From positions 68,041-132,040 of the forward strand of contig URVC01000003.1 of the NCBI GenBank assembly GCA_900551245.1: DNA of 64,000 nucleotides, given 5' to 3'. Made by a program: the position numbers and the translations under genes. The stretch is from an uncultured bacterium. Its GTDB lineage: Bacteria > Verrucomicrobiota > Lentisphaeria > Victivallales > Victivallaceae. Of this stretch, positions 8,893 through 17,877 are shown piece after piece; within the stretch, counting starts at the first letter, position 1; every line of letters begins with the position of its first letter. Below the pieces are notes generated by a model that saw only the letters and a program-made list of their open reading frames with translations, was not told where the DNA came from and did not search any database.

Positions 8893-8921
8893 TTGAAAAA
8901 AACAGCTCCGCATGGTACAGT
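8893..8921 (+). promoter_or_regulatory. promoter of AraC regulator 3
   Basis: TTGAAA (8893-8898), a 17-base spacer and TACAGT (8916-8921) place the transcription start near 8928. An upstream in-frame ATG at 8912 lies inside the spacer and cannot be in the mRNA. This supports the start at 8957, which has GGGAG upstream. Confidence 0.6.
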
Positions 8922-8956
8922 TGTCACAGACAAAACAGCATCGGGAGCATGTCGGA

Positions 8957-9844
8957 ATGAATGAAAAATGTGTTCTTCTGAAAGCGATGGACTTTCTTCC
9001 ACCTAATCTGCCGGTGGCTGTGCTGCGCGGCCACAACAAACGTTCGATGTACAACACCGAAAGCCGGATTCTCTACCGGCGGGATTTCTGGAAGATCTTT
9101 TACATCTTCTCCGGCCGCGGCACGCTGGTGATCAACGGCAAACACTACTCCTTCGGCCCCGGCTTCCTCTGCCTGATCCGCCCCGACGACCTCACCACCT
9201 TCGAGCTGGATACCGACATCGATCTGAGCAACATCCTCTTCCGCCGGCGGGTGATCGATGGATTTCTGAGCGAACTCAAGGACGAAAACGACTTCTTCTC
9301 CATCTTCGACGCCGACGGCCCCAAACACTCCAGCGTGATCGGCGACCAGCTCTATCTCATCAACTCCGACCGGCGTATCCAGGCTCTGGTGAGGGAGATG
9401 CGGCGCGAATACCTGCGCGACGACCAGAACTCCGGCTTGATGCTCAAACTCCATCTCGCGGAGCTGTTGATCCGGATGACGCGCCTCAGCGCCAGAAACT
9501 TCTCCCGCAAGCGGCGCGACGTTCTGGCCGCCTACGTGCTCAACCGCCTCGAGCAGAATTTTGCGGAGCCGTTCGACTATCAGCAGGCGGCAAACGAGCT
9601 GGGAATCACCCACTTTCACCTCTGCAACGCCTACCGGAAAAGCTGTGGCGAAAGCATTGGCGAAACCCTCTTCCGCATCCGGATGAAGCACGCCTTCCGC
9701 CTTCTGATGGAGACGGACAAAACCGTGCTGGAGATCTCCTCGCTCTGCGGGTTCCGCGACCTCTCCTACTTCTACCGCGCCTTCCGGAAGGAGACCGGCA
9801 CCTCGCCGGGGAAGTTCCGCAGAAAATACTCCCTGCTCGCCTGA
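8957..9844 (+). CDS. AraC family transcriptional regulator 3
   Basis: This 295-residue regulator has an N-terminal cupin-like domain (FWKIFYIFSGRGTLVINGKHY) and a C-terminal AraC DNA-binding domain. In the latter ANELGITHFHLCNAYRK and ISSLCGFRDLSYFYRAFRKE can be read. The start at 8957 is set by the promoter at 8893-8921 and the GGGAG ribosome site. It lies between two gene sets read outward from it: GH99-like copy B on the minus strand and pseudopilin/glycosidase copy B on the plus strand. Both have nearly identical upstream elements, so it is probably the common activator of the two. It is closer in sequence to AraC 2 than to AraC 1. Confidence 0.92.
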   Translation: MNEKCVLLKAMDFLPPNLPVAVLRGHNKRSMYNTESRILYRRDFWKIFYIFSGRGTLVINGKHYSFGPGFLCLIRPDDLTTFELDTDIDLSNILFRRRVIDGFLSELKDENDFFSIFDADGPKHSSVIGDQLYLINSDRRIQALVREMRREYLRDDQNSGLMLKLHLAELLIRMTRLSARNFSRKRRDVLAAYVLNRLEQNFAEPFDYQQAANELGITHFHLCNAYRKSCGESIGETLFRIRMKHAFRLLMETDKTVLEISSLCGFRDLSYFYRAFRKETGTSPGKFRRKYSLLA

Positions 9845-9852
9845 GTCGGATT

Positions 9853-9931
9853 GGACTGTATTAATATTTTCCCCGCAAACCTCTGTCGGAATCATTCAGA
9901 CGATGTTTTTTCCGGGAAATGCGTGTATACT
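9853..9931 (+). promoter_or_regulatory. promoter and operator of the copy B pseudopilin/glycosidase operon
   Basis: The operator GGACTGTATTAATATTTTC (9853-9871) begins just past the stop codon of AraC 3. It is followed 54 bases later by a consensus-like -10 box TATACT (9926-9931). No good -35 box is present, as expected for an AraC-activated promoter. Transcription should begin near 9938. Confidence 0.65.
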
Positions 9932-9966
9932 GAATAACAGCGCAAATCAACAGAAGGATCGTCCAG

Positions 9967-10758
9967 GTGAAACCGTCTTCGAAACCGGCGAAAATCCCTG
10001 CAGGAAACAACCCCGGCAGAGTTCCGTCATTTACTCTTATCGAACTTCTCATCGTGATCGCGATCATCGCCATTCTCGCCTCGATGCTCCTGCCCGCTCT
10101 GGGCAAGGCGCGCGAGAGAGGACGCACCGCCGCCTGCACCTCCAATCTGAAGCAGATCGGCGTCGCCTATGCCGCCTACATCGTGGACAACAATGACTTC
10201 ATGATTCCGGTGCTCACCAACAACTCTGGTGTCCTCGGCACCCCCCACTGGGGCATGCGGCTGCTGTCGCTGGATGAATTCTTCCGGGAGATTCCGGGAA
10301 ACAGCTACCTCACCAGCGCCGTCTTCCGCTGCCCCTCCATGCCGGCACCGAAGGCGGCGAATTTCTGGATTGACACCCCCCATTACGGAGCCAACGGCTA
10401 TCTGCTCGGCGCCTGGATCAACGGCCGGAGTGTTCCGGAGGATCAGGCCATGAAGATCACCTCGATGAAAAATCCATCCTGGAAGATCCTGATTGCGGAG
10501 ACCTGGCGGCAGACAAGCGGCGAAGCCTCCCTCAATCTGGAAGAGGGGCAGTACCGCTTCTCCGTCTCCGCCTCGGGCGACACCAGTGCACACCGCGGCC
10601 GCCCCGCCGGACGCCACGACCGGAACTGCGGCGTCCTCTTTGCCGACATGCATGTCGGCAAGTTCCTGATCCAGAACCCGATGGATCCATACTCCTGCGA
10701 ACCGTTCACCGCTTCGCTCACAGAGGAAACCCGCCGGCGCAACCGGTGGTGGGAATAA
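9967..10758 (+). CDS. pseudopilin-like protein (copy B)
   Basis: The protein has 263 residues with a GTG start and AAGGA upstream. The leader is followed by FTLIELLIVIAIIAIL and LLPALGKARERGRTAACTSN. The residue before the Phe is Ser, not Gly. Near the C-terminus, RHDRNCGVLFADMHVG stands where the H-x9-DG motif is found in relatives, with DM in place of DG. The glycosidase gene begins 23 bases downstream with its own ribosome site, so the two are one operon. Organisation matches copy A, although the soluble domains of the two pseudopilins are only loosely alike. Confidence 0.88.
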   Translation: MKPSSKPAKIPAGNNPGRVPSFTLIELLIVIAIIAILASMLLPALGKARERGRTAACTSNLKQIGVAYAAYIVDNNDFMIPVLTNNSGVLGTPHWGMRLLSLDEFFREIPGNSYLTSAVFRCPSMPAPKAANFWIDTPHYGANGYLLGAWINGRSVPEDQAMKITSMKNPSWKILIAETWRQTSGEASLNLEEGQYRFSVSASGDTSAHRGRPAGRHDRNCGVLFADMHVGKFLIQNPMDPYSCEPFTASLTEETRRRNRWWE

Positions 10759-10781
10759 CCATTCAACCAGGGAGGTTCATT

Positions 10782-13700
10782 TTGAAGAAGTTGTTGTTAC
10801 CGCTGCTGTTTCTGACCACTCTTTCGCTGAGCGCGGAGGTGATCCACGAACAGAAATGGGATGCCTCTTTCACGACGAAAGAGGTCATCTTCAACAACCG
10901 GCGCCTCGAAAAGGTCGCCTCGCAGGAAAAGACGCCCGACGGCGATGCGGTGCTCGCGCTCCGGGTCATCGAAAAACCGGACAACACGCCGCACGGTGCT
11001 CAGCTCAACCTCTTCTGTGACGCCAACTTAAAAAAGGGGGACAAACTACGCATCTCCTTCTGGATCAAAGGTTCGGAATATGGCACGATCCAGTTCAACT
11101 TCATCCAGCACGGCAAGCCGTGGAAAGGCATCTCCCGCCGCAGCATCGGTTCGGTCAAGGTCCGTCCCGAGTGGCAGAAGGTCACCTATGAACTCACCGT
11201 GGAACAGGACCATCAGGAACCGATCCGGTTCCCGATGTTCATGCTGGGCGCCTATCCGCTGAACGCCACCCTCCTGCTGGGGCCGGTCCGGACGGAAAAG
11301 ATTCAGAACCACCTGCCGCTGGTCCTGCGGGAAAGCTGGATGCTCTACCCCGGGGTCACGCCCGAAAGCCTCGACTGGAACGCCCTCGATCCCCTCCCCG
11401 TTTCCATCGGAGGGGCAAAAGGCATCCCCGTCACCTTCCGGAACAACGCGCTGGATCTCGAATCGGTCGCCGGACGGGCGGCCGAGGGGAAACCGGCGCT
11501 GCTGCTGAATCAGTTTTCCGCCGGGTCCGACGGATTCATGCAGCTGGGGGTCGGCGCGGACTGGTGGTTCGACTTCCTCGTCAACGGCAAGTCGATCTAT
11601 GACACCCTCAAAACCGGCAACACCGTCACGCCGGCCGATGTGACGAATCATGTGTTCAACTTCCCCGTCCGAAAGGGGAAAAACACGGTTGCGCTCTTCG
11701 TAAAAAGCGGCTCGGAGGGGTGGAAGGTATTCTGTGGAGCGGTGCCCTTCCGGGAAAAACTGGACAACGTCACGACCATCCTCCGCTCCCCCGAATGGCG
11801 GCCGGTCAAGATGGACCCCGTCGAATGGGTCTATGTTCAGCCTCGCCGGATTCCGATGCTCGATGTGAAACCCGGAACCGCACTGGACCTCTCCGGATTT
11901 CTCGATCGGGCGCCGAAAATCGGTGAGCTGGGCCGGATCATCGTCAATCAGGAGGGTAAACTCGCCTACGAAAAGGAGCCGTCGCGCACTGTCCGTTTCC
12001 GCAGTTTCACCATAGATCCCGGCGCCTGGCAGAACCGCCTCTACGCGATGAGCAAGCCGGAGATCGAAGAGTACGCCGAAGCGATCCGGCTCCGCGGCTT
12101 CAACATGGTCCGGATTCAGGCCCCCGACGGCGCGTTGACCGGCAAGAACGGATATCCGAAAAAACCGATCACGCTCCGGGAGGCCACCCTCCCCCGCACC
12201 ATGGAGGAGCTGCCGATCGACAAAACCTTCGCGGACCGCTGGGACTATTTCGTCGCCTGTCTGCGCAAACGGAACATCTACCTTCTGCCGGACATCGCCT
12301 CCACCCGGACCAGCTGGACTGCGGCGACCGTCGAATTCGACGTCAAAACCGGACTGCTCTTCCGGGAGGACTACCGGGAGAACTGGCGCGCCGGATTCCA
12401 CTACATGATGAAACACCGCAACCCCTACACCGGCACCCGCATGGTGGATGACCCGATGATCGTCGGCATCACGCTCTTCAACGAGCAGGACAATCAGAAG
12501 AACTACTGGAACGAGTTGAATCCTTACTGGCAGAAACATTTTGCCGCCGTCCACCCCGGAGAAACCGCGCCGGTTCTGAATCTGGAACTGCTGCAGAAAT
12601 CGCAGGAGGCCCGCGACTGGCTGGAGGAGACGCTGACCGGCATGTCGAAATTCTACATGGAGGAGGTGCGCAACGTCGGCTTCCGCGGAATCGTCACCAA
12701 CTGGGATATGTACATGCGGCTGATGGACATCCCGCCGCGCCTGCCGCTGACCGCGGTCGCGATGCACACCTACTTCTCGCATCCGAACCGGGTGGCACTG
12801 CCGGTGCGGAACTATCAGCAGAAGCTCTACAATCTGCGCTGGTACCGCGGCACCGGATTCCTGACCGGGCAGACAAGTTCGATCACCGACCGGAACTCCT
12901 ACATCGGCCGAGCGGGGGTGAACCGGTTCTTCGACCGGCCGTTTCTGATCACCGAATACTCCCACTCCCCCTACAACCGTTATGTTCACGAAGCGGGCCT
13001 GATGTGGGGAGCCTACGCCGCCCTGCAGGGGTGGGATATGTTAACACAGCACGGTACGCCCGTATCGCTGTGGCACACCCCGATGAACGGCTACGTGTTC
13101 GAGGGGTCGTTAAGTCCGATGGCGCGGGTGAATGAGATCCTCACCGCGTTCGCCTGGCAGCGCGGCGATGTGGCGGAGGCAGCGCACAAGGTGGAGATTG
13201 CGATTCCGGAGCGGGTCATGCACTCCGCCGACTTCATGAATGCGATCGGCGGCGAGTACAGCCGTCTCTTCATGGTGACCCGGCTCGGCTGTTCCTGCGA
13301 AGGGCAGGGTTCAGTGCGCGACAGCCTCAAGATCGTGCCGGAACGGTTTGCCCGCACCTTCGGCGGCGGCATGTTCGCCGAGGTCCGCGAGACGCGCGGC
13401 GGCGACGAACTGGCCCGGCAGCTGGTGCGCGAGCTGCGCGAAAAACGGGTGATCGGGCAGAACAACCTCACCGATCCCGACCGCGGAATCTACCAGAGCG
13501 AGACCGGCGAAATCACCACCGACGTGCAGAAGCAGACGCTGCGCGTCGTGACGAAGAGACTGGAAGGAGCCGTTCTCAAGGAGAATCAGCCGGTGAAACT
13601 GGATGCGCTGACGATTTCCGAAAGTTCCGTGCCCGCCTCGTTGACGGCGGTGGCGCTCGATGCGGCGCCCGACCTGCGGAGCAGCCGGCGGATTCTGCTG

Positions 13701-13982
13701 GTTGCGGCGACGATGGCGGTGAGCGAACACACGGTGTTCAACAACGAACGCTTCGATGTGGAAATCGACTTCGGGAAGTTCCCGGTTCTCATCCGCAGCG
13801 GGAAATTTGCGCTGACGCTGGAGAACCGTTCCGCGGGGAAGCCGGAAGTCTACGCCCTGAATCTGGACGGCACCCGCGAGAAGAAACTTGACGCCTCGTT
13901 CCGCGACGGGAAGCTGTCGCTCCGGTTCGACACCTCAAAATTCGAGTACGGCACGCCGTTCTTCGAAATCCTCTTCCCGTAA
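10782..13982 (+). CDS. secreted clan GH-A glycoside hydrolase with jelly-roll modules (copy B)
   Basis: The protein has 1,066 residues and a TTG start at 10782, chosen for GGAGG six bases upstream and the signal peptide that follows (KKLLLPLLFLTTLSLSAE). It is co-linear with the copy A enzyme: N-terminal carbohydrate-binding-like region, second beta module with NHVFNFPVRKGKN, TIM barrel and C-terminal beta domain. The likely acid/base is Glu568 in TLFNEQDN and the likely nucleophile Glu725 in LITEYSHSPYN. The two copies share many motifs but differ along the barrel loops, so their substrates may differ. The convergent gene at 14073 is separated by a strong hairpin. The GH family number is not assignable by eye. 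Confidence 0.85.
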   Translation: MKKLLLPLLFLTTLSLSAEVIHEQKWDASFTTKEVIFNNRRLEKVASQEKTPDGDAVLALRVIEKPDNTPHGAQLNLFCDANLKKGDKLRISFWIKGSEYGTIQFNFIQHGKPWKGISRRSIGSVKVRPEWQKVTYELTVEQDHQEPIRFPMFMLGAYPLNATLLLGPVRTEKIQNHLPLVLRESWMLYPGVTPESLDWNALDPLPVSIGGAKGIPVTFRNNALDLESVAGRAAEGKPALLLNQFSAGSDGFMQLGVGADWWFDFLVNGKSIYDTLKTGNTVTPADVTNHVFNFPVRKGKNTVALFVKSGSEGWKVFCGAVPFREKLDNVTTILRSPEWRPVKMDPVEWVYVQPRRIPMLDVKPGTALDLSGFLDRAPKIGELGRIIVNQEGKLAYEKEPSRTVRFRSFTIDPGAWQNRLYAMSKPEIEEYAEAIRLRGFNMVRIQAPDGALTGKNGYPKKPITLREATLPRTMEELPIDKTFADRWDYFVACLRKRNIYLLPDIASTRTSWTAATVEFDVKTGLLFREDYRENWRAGFHYMMKHRNPYTGTRMVDDPMIVGITLFNEQDNQKNYWNELNPYWQKHFAAVHPGETAPVLNLELLQKSQEARDWLEETLTGMSKFYMEEVRNVGFRGIVTNWDMYMRLMDIPPRLPLTAVAMHTYFSHPNRVALPVRNYQQKLYNLRWYRGTGFLTGQTSSITDRNSYIGRAGVNRFFDRPFLITEYSHSPYNRYVHEAGLMWGAYAALQGWDMLTQHGTPVSLWHTPMNGYVFEGSLSPMARVNEILTAFAWQRGDVAEAAHKVEIAIPERVMHSADFMNAIGGEYSRLFMVTRLGCSCEGQGSVRDSLKIVPERFARTFGGGMFAEVRETRGGDELARQLVRELREKRVIGQNNLTDPDRGIYQSETGEITTDVQKQTLRVVTKRLEGAVLKENQPVKLDALTISESSVPASLTAVALDAAPDLRSSRRILLVAATMAVSEHTVFNNERFDVEIDFGKFPVLIRSGKFALTLENRSAGKPEVYALNLDGTREKKLDASFRDGKLSLRFDTSKFEYGTPFFEILFP

Positions 13983-14027
13983 CCCATCAGAGAAAATTGC
14001 GGGGCCGGGAAGTCCGGTGCAATCGTT

Positions 14028-14069
14028 GTTTTCCGGATGCCGCCCCGTGAGGAGCAGCATCCGGAAAAC
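14028..14069. terminator. 13-bp hairpin between convergent glycosidase genes
   Basis: GTTTTCCGGATGC and GCATCCGGAAAAC form a perfect 13-bp stem with a 16-base loop, between the ends of the genes at 13982 and 14073. The arms end in four T and four A bases, so neither strand has a separate T tract. A two-way terminator is the simplest reading. Confidence 0.6.
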
Positions 14070-14072
14070 ACG

Positions 14073-17000
14073 CTAAAACCTCACAACCGGATACTGGCTG
14101 GAATCCTTGTTGTCGCCAAGTCCGGGTGCAATCGCAATGAAACTTTCCCGCTTCGCCCCATCGTTGTCGTTGACCAGCAGATTGAATTGGAATCCCCGGC
14201 GCATTACCGCGTCGGTCAACCCGATGGCGGAGAATGGGATGCGCGCTTCGTAACGGGTGAGTCCCGTCTTCTCCTCCCGCGAGGTATTCAGCACGATCTG
14301 CGATGCCGTTTTCGCCGGGTGAAACCGTCCAGGAGCCAGCCAGACATGAACCTCCGGCCGTTTCGCGTCGGTCCGGGTAAGCCCGATCTCCCAGTTGCCC
14401 TTCTGGCCGGGCAGAACCATGGCAAACTGGATGTTGTCTCCCTGCCAGACCCTTTCCCCGCTATAAGGCTGCGTATGTCTGTCGTCGACGACTTCCGCCC
14501 TCAGCAGAAGATTGTTTCCATCACGGCCAAGCCATATTTTTGCAGAGAGATCTCGCGGTCCTTTCCAGAACAGGTGGGCGGTTTCCGGTGAGTTGGGCAC
14601 CAGTGAATACACCTGTTCGGCGGAATTGAGTTCAAAATCCGGCTCAGAATGATATCCACGCGCCGGCATCAGCGTAACAGTCTCAATCCGATAGCGGAAA
14701 CTTCTGTCACCGAGAGAAAGCGCCAACTCCTTTGTCTTGCCCGGTAAAGAGCGGAAGCTCTCTTCTGCGCGAACCGGGAACCCGACCTTCCGATTTTCTC
14801 CGGGAGCAAGCCGCAACGGCGTTACGGCTGCGGTCTGCGAAAGCCCGGGCGGCAGAGAGAGTTGAGCATGATACTCTCGAGACTGACGTTCCGGATTGTA
14901 GATTTCAAACGAGAATACGGTGTGACCACCCGGCACAATCTCCAGCTTTCCCGCAGGACGCACCAGCGCACCGGCAACTTGAATCTCCTCCGTCTGTCCG
15001 GAGACACGCAATGTCGCCGGTTCCTGCCCGATCTCGAAAATTGCAACACCGTTTTTCACCGGGAGCTTCCTGACGTTTCCATAGAGATCCACCGTTTCGG
15101 CGCTTCCGGTCACGCCGGAAACAGCAAGCGGCAAAATCCGATCATCTCCCGTATCGCTCCATGCCGCCAGAAGCATGCCGCCGTCCTGTCCCCGAAAGAG
15201 GTAGCCATGGATCTCGCTGCCCAGAGACAGCGGTTTCAGAAATGTTCCTCCCCGGTACAAATTTGCCAGCGAGTTGTAGGCGACATAGACCGGCTTCGGA
15301 TAAAAATCGGCAGTGATCATCCCGAAATTGTGCTCATTGTTGGCGGGATCGAAGCCATCGTTGCGCAAATCGTACCAGTTGTAGCCGATCGATCCCTTCG
15401 CCCATGAGTATATCAACTTGCGAAACAGCGTCTGCGCCTGAACCTCTTCCCCGTAGACCATGGAAGAAAGCGCCGTCTCATTCGCAAACCATGGTTTCCG
15501 GTTTCCATAAGCAGAGCAGATCCGGGTAATCTGATAGAGATAGCCCCCGAACAGGCCGTGTCCGTGAAACGCGAGAACATCATATTTCCCAGACCGGATC
15601 ACCGCCGGCATCAACTGCGGACTGCTCCGTTCCGGCAGATTGGAAAATCCACCGGTCAGCACCTGGATTTCAGGGACGGTATTTTTGATCTCCGCATAGG
15701 CGGTTTCCAGCATTTTGACATATTCTTCCGCGGAGAAATTAGCGAAAATCGCCAGATCCGGTTCATTCCACACCTCCATGAAACGAACGGCATTCCGATA
15801 TCGTTCCGCCACCTTGCGCAGAAACTGCCGCCAGTATTCATAATCCGGACGACGGTTCATCGTAGCGTTCGCGCGACTGAGACTTTTCGGTTTCCAGTCG
15901 GCAGCGGCAGCCCAGGCGGGGCAATACGAAAGAATTGGCATTACTTCGATTCCAACTTTACCGAAACGCCTGACGACGCCGTCGAACGATTGAAATTCCC
16001 AACGGTTCCGCGCCGGCTGTATCCTGGCCCAGTCAATGTCCTCACGCAACGCCTTGACGCCGCACCAGGCGGCCGCCATCGCTTCCAGATCCTGGTCTGC
16101 GGAAACGTGACGCTGCGGATGCGAGCAGACACCGAACAGGAATCCATCGTTTTTTTCCAGCGGAGTCGGTCCGGCAGGCTTCATATAGGCAAAGCGCAAC
16201 TCCTTTTTCACTGGTTTCACAGCAGGGTCGGAATCCTTCACTTCAGTCAGAATCCGATAGACACCAAACTGTTTTGGCACAGGGAGTTTCCTCAATTCCA
16301 CCTCCCCCGGAGACAATCTCAGCGTCTGCTGTCCCTTTTCAAGCGTCTCGCCCCGCACTCCGATCAACTGCCACTCGGCAACCGCGGAAGCCATCCGGGG
16401 CCGGGGATTGCGGAATTCGAGCGCAAGTTTTTCTTCTTCGCCCGGTTTCAGAACATGGATCGGCGTTCCGGAACCTGTCACCACCTCCGGAAGTACCGGG
16501 GCGTTGCTGTTGATAACATTCAGAACAACCTCGCCAATTCCGATTTCGCCGGCCGTACGCTTGAGATCCCCCGTGATCCCGACCAGCCGTAACGGCGCAT
16601 CCAACTTCTTATTCGCCTTTTTGCCGCCGCCCCAGCTTTCCGCCTTCGGAGCATTCGTCTCCACATGGTAGGAGATCTCAGTCCAGCGGTTCTTTCCCGC
16701 AGGCAGCTTTCGCCGAAACTGAAACACCTCTCCATCGACATCCTGCAGGCGCAGATTCAAATCGTCAACGGAGTGGTTCACCGGAAGAAAAACCTGAATC
16801 CGGACCTCTGCAACCGTGAAATCGGACAGTTTTTTCCCTCCCGGGAAACAGAATTCAAAATATGTACTTTCCGGTTCCGCGGCGCAATTGACACGCCATC
16901 CGGCCCGTTTTCCAGCAACCCGGCCGAACTCTCCTTGTGATGTCTGACGGATACTTGTATGATTTCGACGAAAAAATACAATCTCCGCTTCATCCTGCTC

Positions 17001-17099
17001 GGGGCGATACAAAAATTCCTGCAGGACTTCTGCTGCAGAGGCAGGGAATATTATCCCGATCAATAAGAAAAAAGCGAAAAAACGCACCATTGCTCCCAT
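14073..17099 (-). CDS. secreted clan GH-A glycoside hydrolase with C-terminal CBM9-like domain
   Basis: This 1,008-residue protein starts with a signal peptide (VRFFAFFLLIGIIFPASA). A beta-rich N-terminal region is followed by a TIM barrel at about 315-620. The likely acid/base is Glu446 in MEVWNEPDLA and the likely nucleophile Glu541 in WFANETALSS, a layout like GH39 or GH5 enzymes. The C-terminal 170 residues resemble family 9 carbohydrate-binding/DOMON-like domains (KIWLGRDGNNLLLRAEV, DNIQFAMV). It is the last gene of a regulator-pseudopilin-glycosidase operon, 33 bases after the pseudopilin. It is not a close relative of the copy A and B enzymes. The substrate is unknown; plant or host glycan breakdown is likely. 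Confidence 0.85.
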   Translation of the reverse strand: MGAMVRFFAFFLLIGIIFPASAAEVLQEFLYRPEQDEAEIVFFRRNHTSIRQTSQGEFGRVAGKRAGWRVNCAAEPESTYFEFCFPGGKKLSDFTVAEVRIQVFLPVNHSVDDLNLRLQDVDGEVFQFRRKLPAGKNRWTEISYHVETNAPKAESWGGGKKANKKLDAPLRLVGITGDLKRTAGEIGIGEVVLNVINSNAPVLPEVVTGSGTPIHVLKPGEEEKLALEFRNPRPRMASAVAEWQLIGVRGETLEKGQQTLRLSPGEVELRKLPVPKQFGVYRILTEVKDSDPAVKPVKKELRFAYMKPAGPTPLEKNDGFLFGVCSHPQRHVSADQDLEAMAAAWCGVKALREDIDWARIQPARNRWEFQSFDGVVRRFGKVGIEVMPILSYCPAWAAAADWKPKSLSRANATMNRRPDYEYWRQFLRKVAERYRNAVRFMEVWNEPDLAIFANFSAEEYVKMLETAYAEIKNTVPEIQVLTGGFSNLPERSSPQLMPAVIRSGKYDVLAFHGHGLFGGYLYQITRICSAYGNRKPWFANETALSSMVYGEEVQAQTLFRKLIYSWAKGSIGYNWYDLRNDGFDPANNEHNFGMITADFYPKPVYVAYNSLANLYRGGTFLKPLSLGSEIHGYLFRGQDGGMLLAAWSDTGDDRILPLAVSGVTGSAETVDLYGNVRKLPVKNGVAIFEIGQEPATLRVSGQTEEIQVAGALVRPAGKLEIVPGGHTVFSFEIYNPERQSREYHAQLSLPPGLSQTAAVTPLRLAPGENRKVGFPVRAEESFRSLPGKTKELALSLGDRSFRYRIETVTLMPARGYHSEPDFELNSAEQVYSLVPNSPETAHLFWKGPRDLSAKIWLGRDGNNLLLRAEVVDDRHTQPYSGERVWQGDNIQFAMVLPGQKGNWEIGLTRTDAKRPEVHVWLAPGRFHPAKTASQIVLNTSREEKTGLTRYEARIPFSAIGLTDAVMRRGFQFNLLVNDNDGAKRESFIAIAPGLGDNKDSSQYPVVRF

Positions 17100-17132
17100 G
17101 TTCTCCGGAAAATCTGCTGGATCTATATCAAA

Positions 17133-17846
17133 TTACATGTTGGAAAGAAAATATGTTACATTCATAGGGGAAGCCTCCGCCTCTGCACGATTGTAGCTGC
17201 CGACATGGCCGTCTGCATGGCCGACATTGGCACGCCCGAGATGCTGGGCATACATGCCTCCTCCATCCTGGGCTTCACGAGGCCGCCAGACATGATCGGT
17301 ATATCCGGTCAGCCAGCCGCTGACTCTCAGCGAATCGACAAAGACAAAAAAACTGCTCGGCTTCTTCATCCGCTGGGGCAGCAGATAGGCTCCGTTGCGA
17401 AGATCATCGTAAAACGACATTCCAAACTCTTCTGCCAGCTCTTTTGTCTGCGGCCAGGTACAGTTGTCATAAAACATCGCATACGGCTCCGCCCACGCTT
17501 CTCCGGTTTTCTTTTGTGCGGCAGGGCACATCAGCGTATTGTAGGACAGATATCTGCCTCCTCCGGTTCGGATGGAGTTGAACCCCTGTTCATCCACTCC
17601 CCACGACAACCGCGCCCAGAAGTACCAGTTGCGGCTGTCAGAGGAATCCGGACTGCGGAACACCATGATCCCCTTGTTGTCCGTTGCATACATCTGCTGC
17701 CCGAGAACTCCCTGTTTCATATTGCTCGCACACTGACTGGCCTTCGCGCGCTCCCGCGCCTGATTCAGGGCGGGAAGCAATATTCCAACGAGAATCGCAA
17801 TGATTGCAATTACAACCAGCAATTCAATTAAGGTAAATTTCTTCAT
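17133..17846 (-). CDS. pseudopilin-like protein (copy C)
   Basis: The protein has 237 residues. It begins directly with MKKFTLIELLVVIAI, so its leader is only three residues and has Lys, not Gly, before the Phe. LLPALNQARERAKASQCASNM follows with a short spacer. The C-terminal region has HLGRANVGHADG, an exact H-x9-DG match. AAGGAG lies just upstream of the start. It sits between the regulator (31 bases upstream) and the glycosidase (33 bases downstream) on the same strand. Nothing shows that it forms pili, and no pilus assembly gene is in the window. Confidence 0.88.
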   Translation of the reverse strand: MKKFTLIELLVVIAIIAILVGILLPALNQARERAKASQCASNMKQGVLGQQMYATDNKGIMVFRSPDSSDSRNWYFWARLSWGVDEQGFNSIRTGGGRYLSYNTLMCPAAQKKTGEAWAEPYAMFYDNCTWPQTKELAEEFGMSFYDDLRNGAYLLPQRMKKPSSFFVFVDSLRVSGWLTGYTDHVWRPREAQDGGGMYAQHLGRANVGHADGHVGSYNRAEAEASPMNVTYFLSNM

Positions 17847-17877
17847 TTGTTTCTCCTTTCCGTTTAACTACGATCTA

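Noticed and set aside
8912..8956. An upstream ATG for AraC regulator 3
   Set aside because: It falls inside the spacer of the predicted promoter, so it would not be in the mRNA, and it lacks a ribosome site.
2429..13982. Copies A and B as a recent inverted duplication
   Set aside because: The glycosidases and GH99-like proteins match in domain order but differ widely in sequence, and gene order within the sets differs (AraC and GH99-like positions). The duplication, if any, is old.
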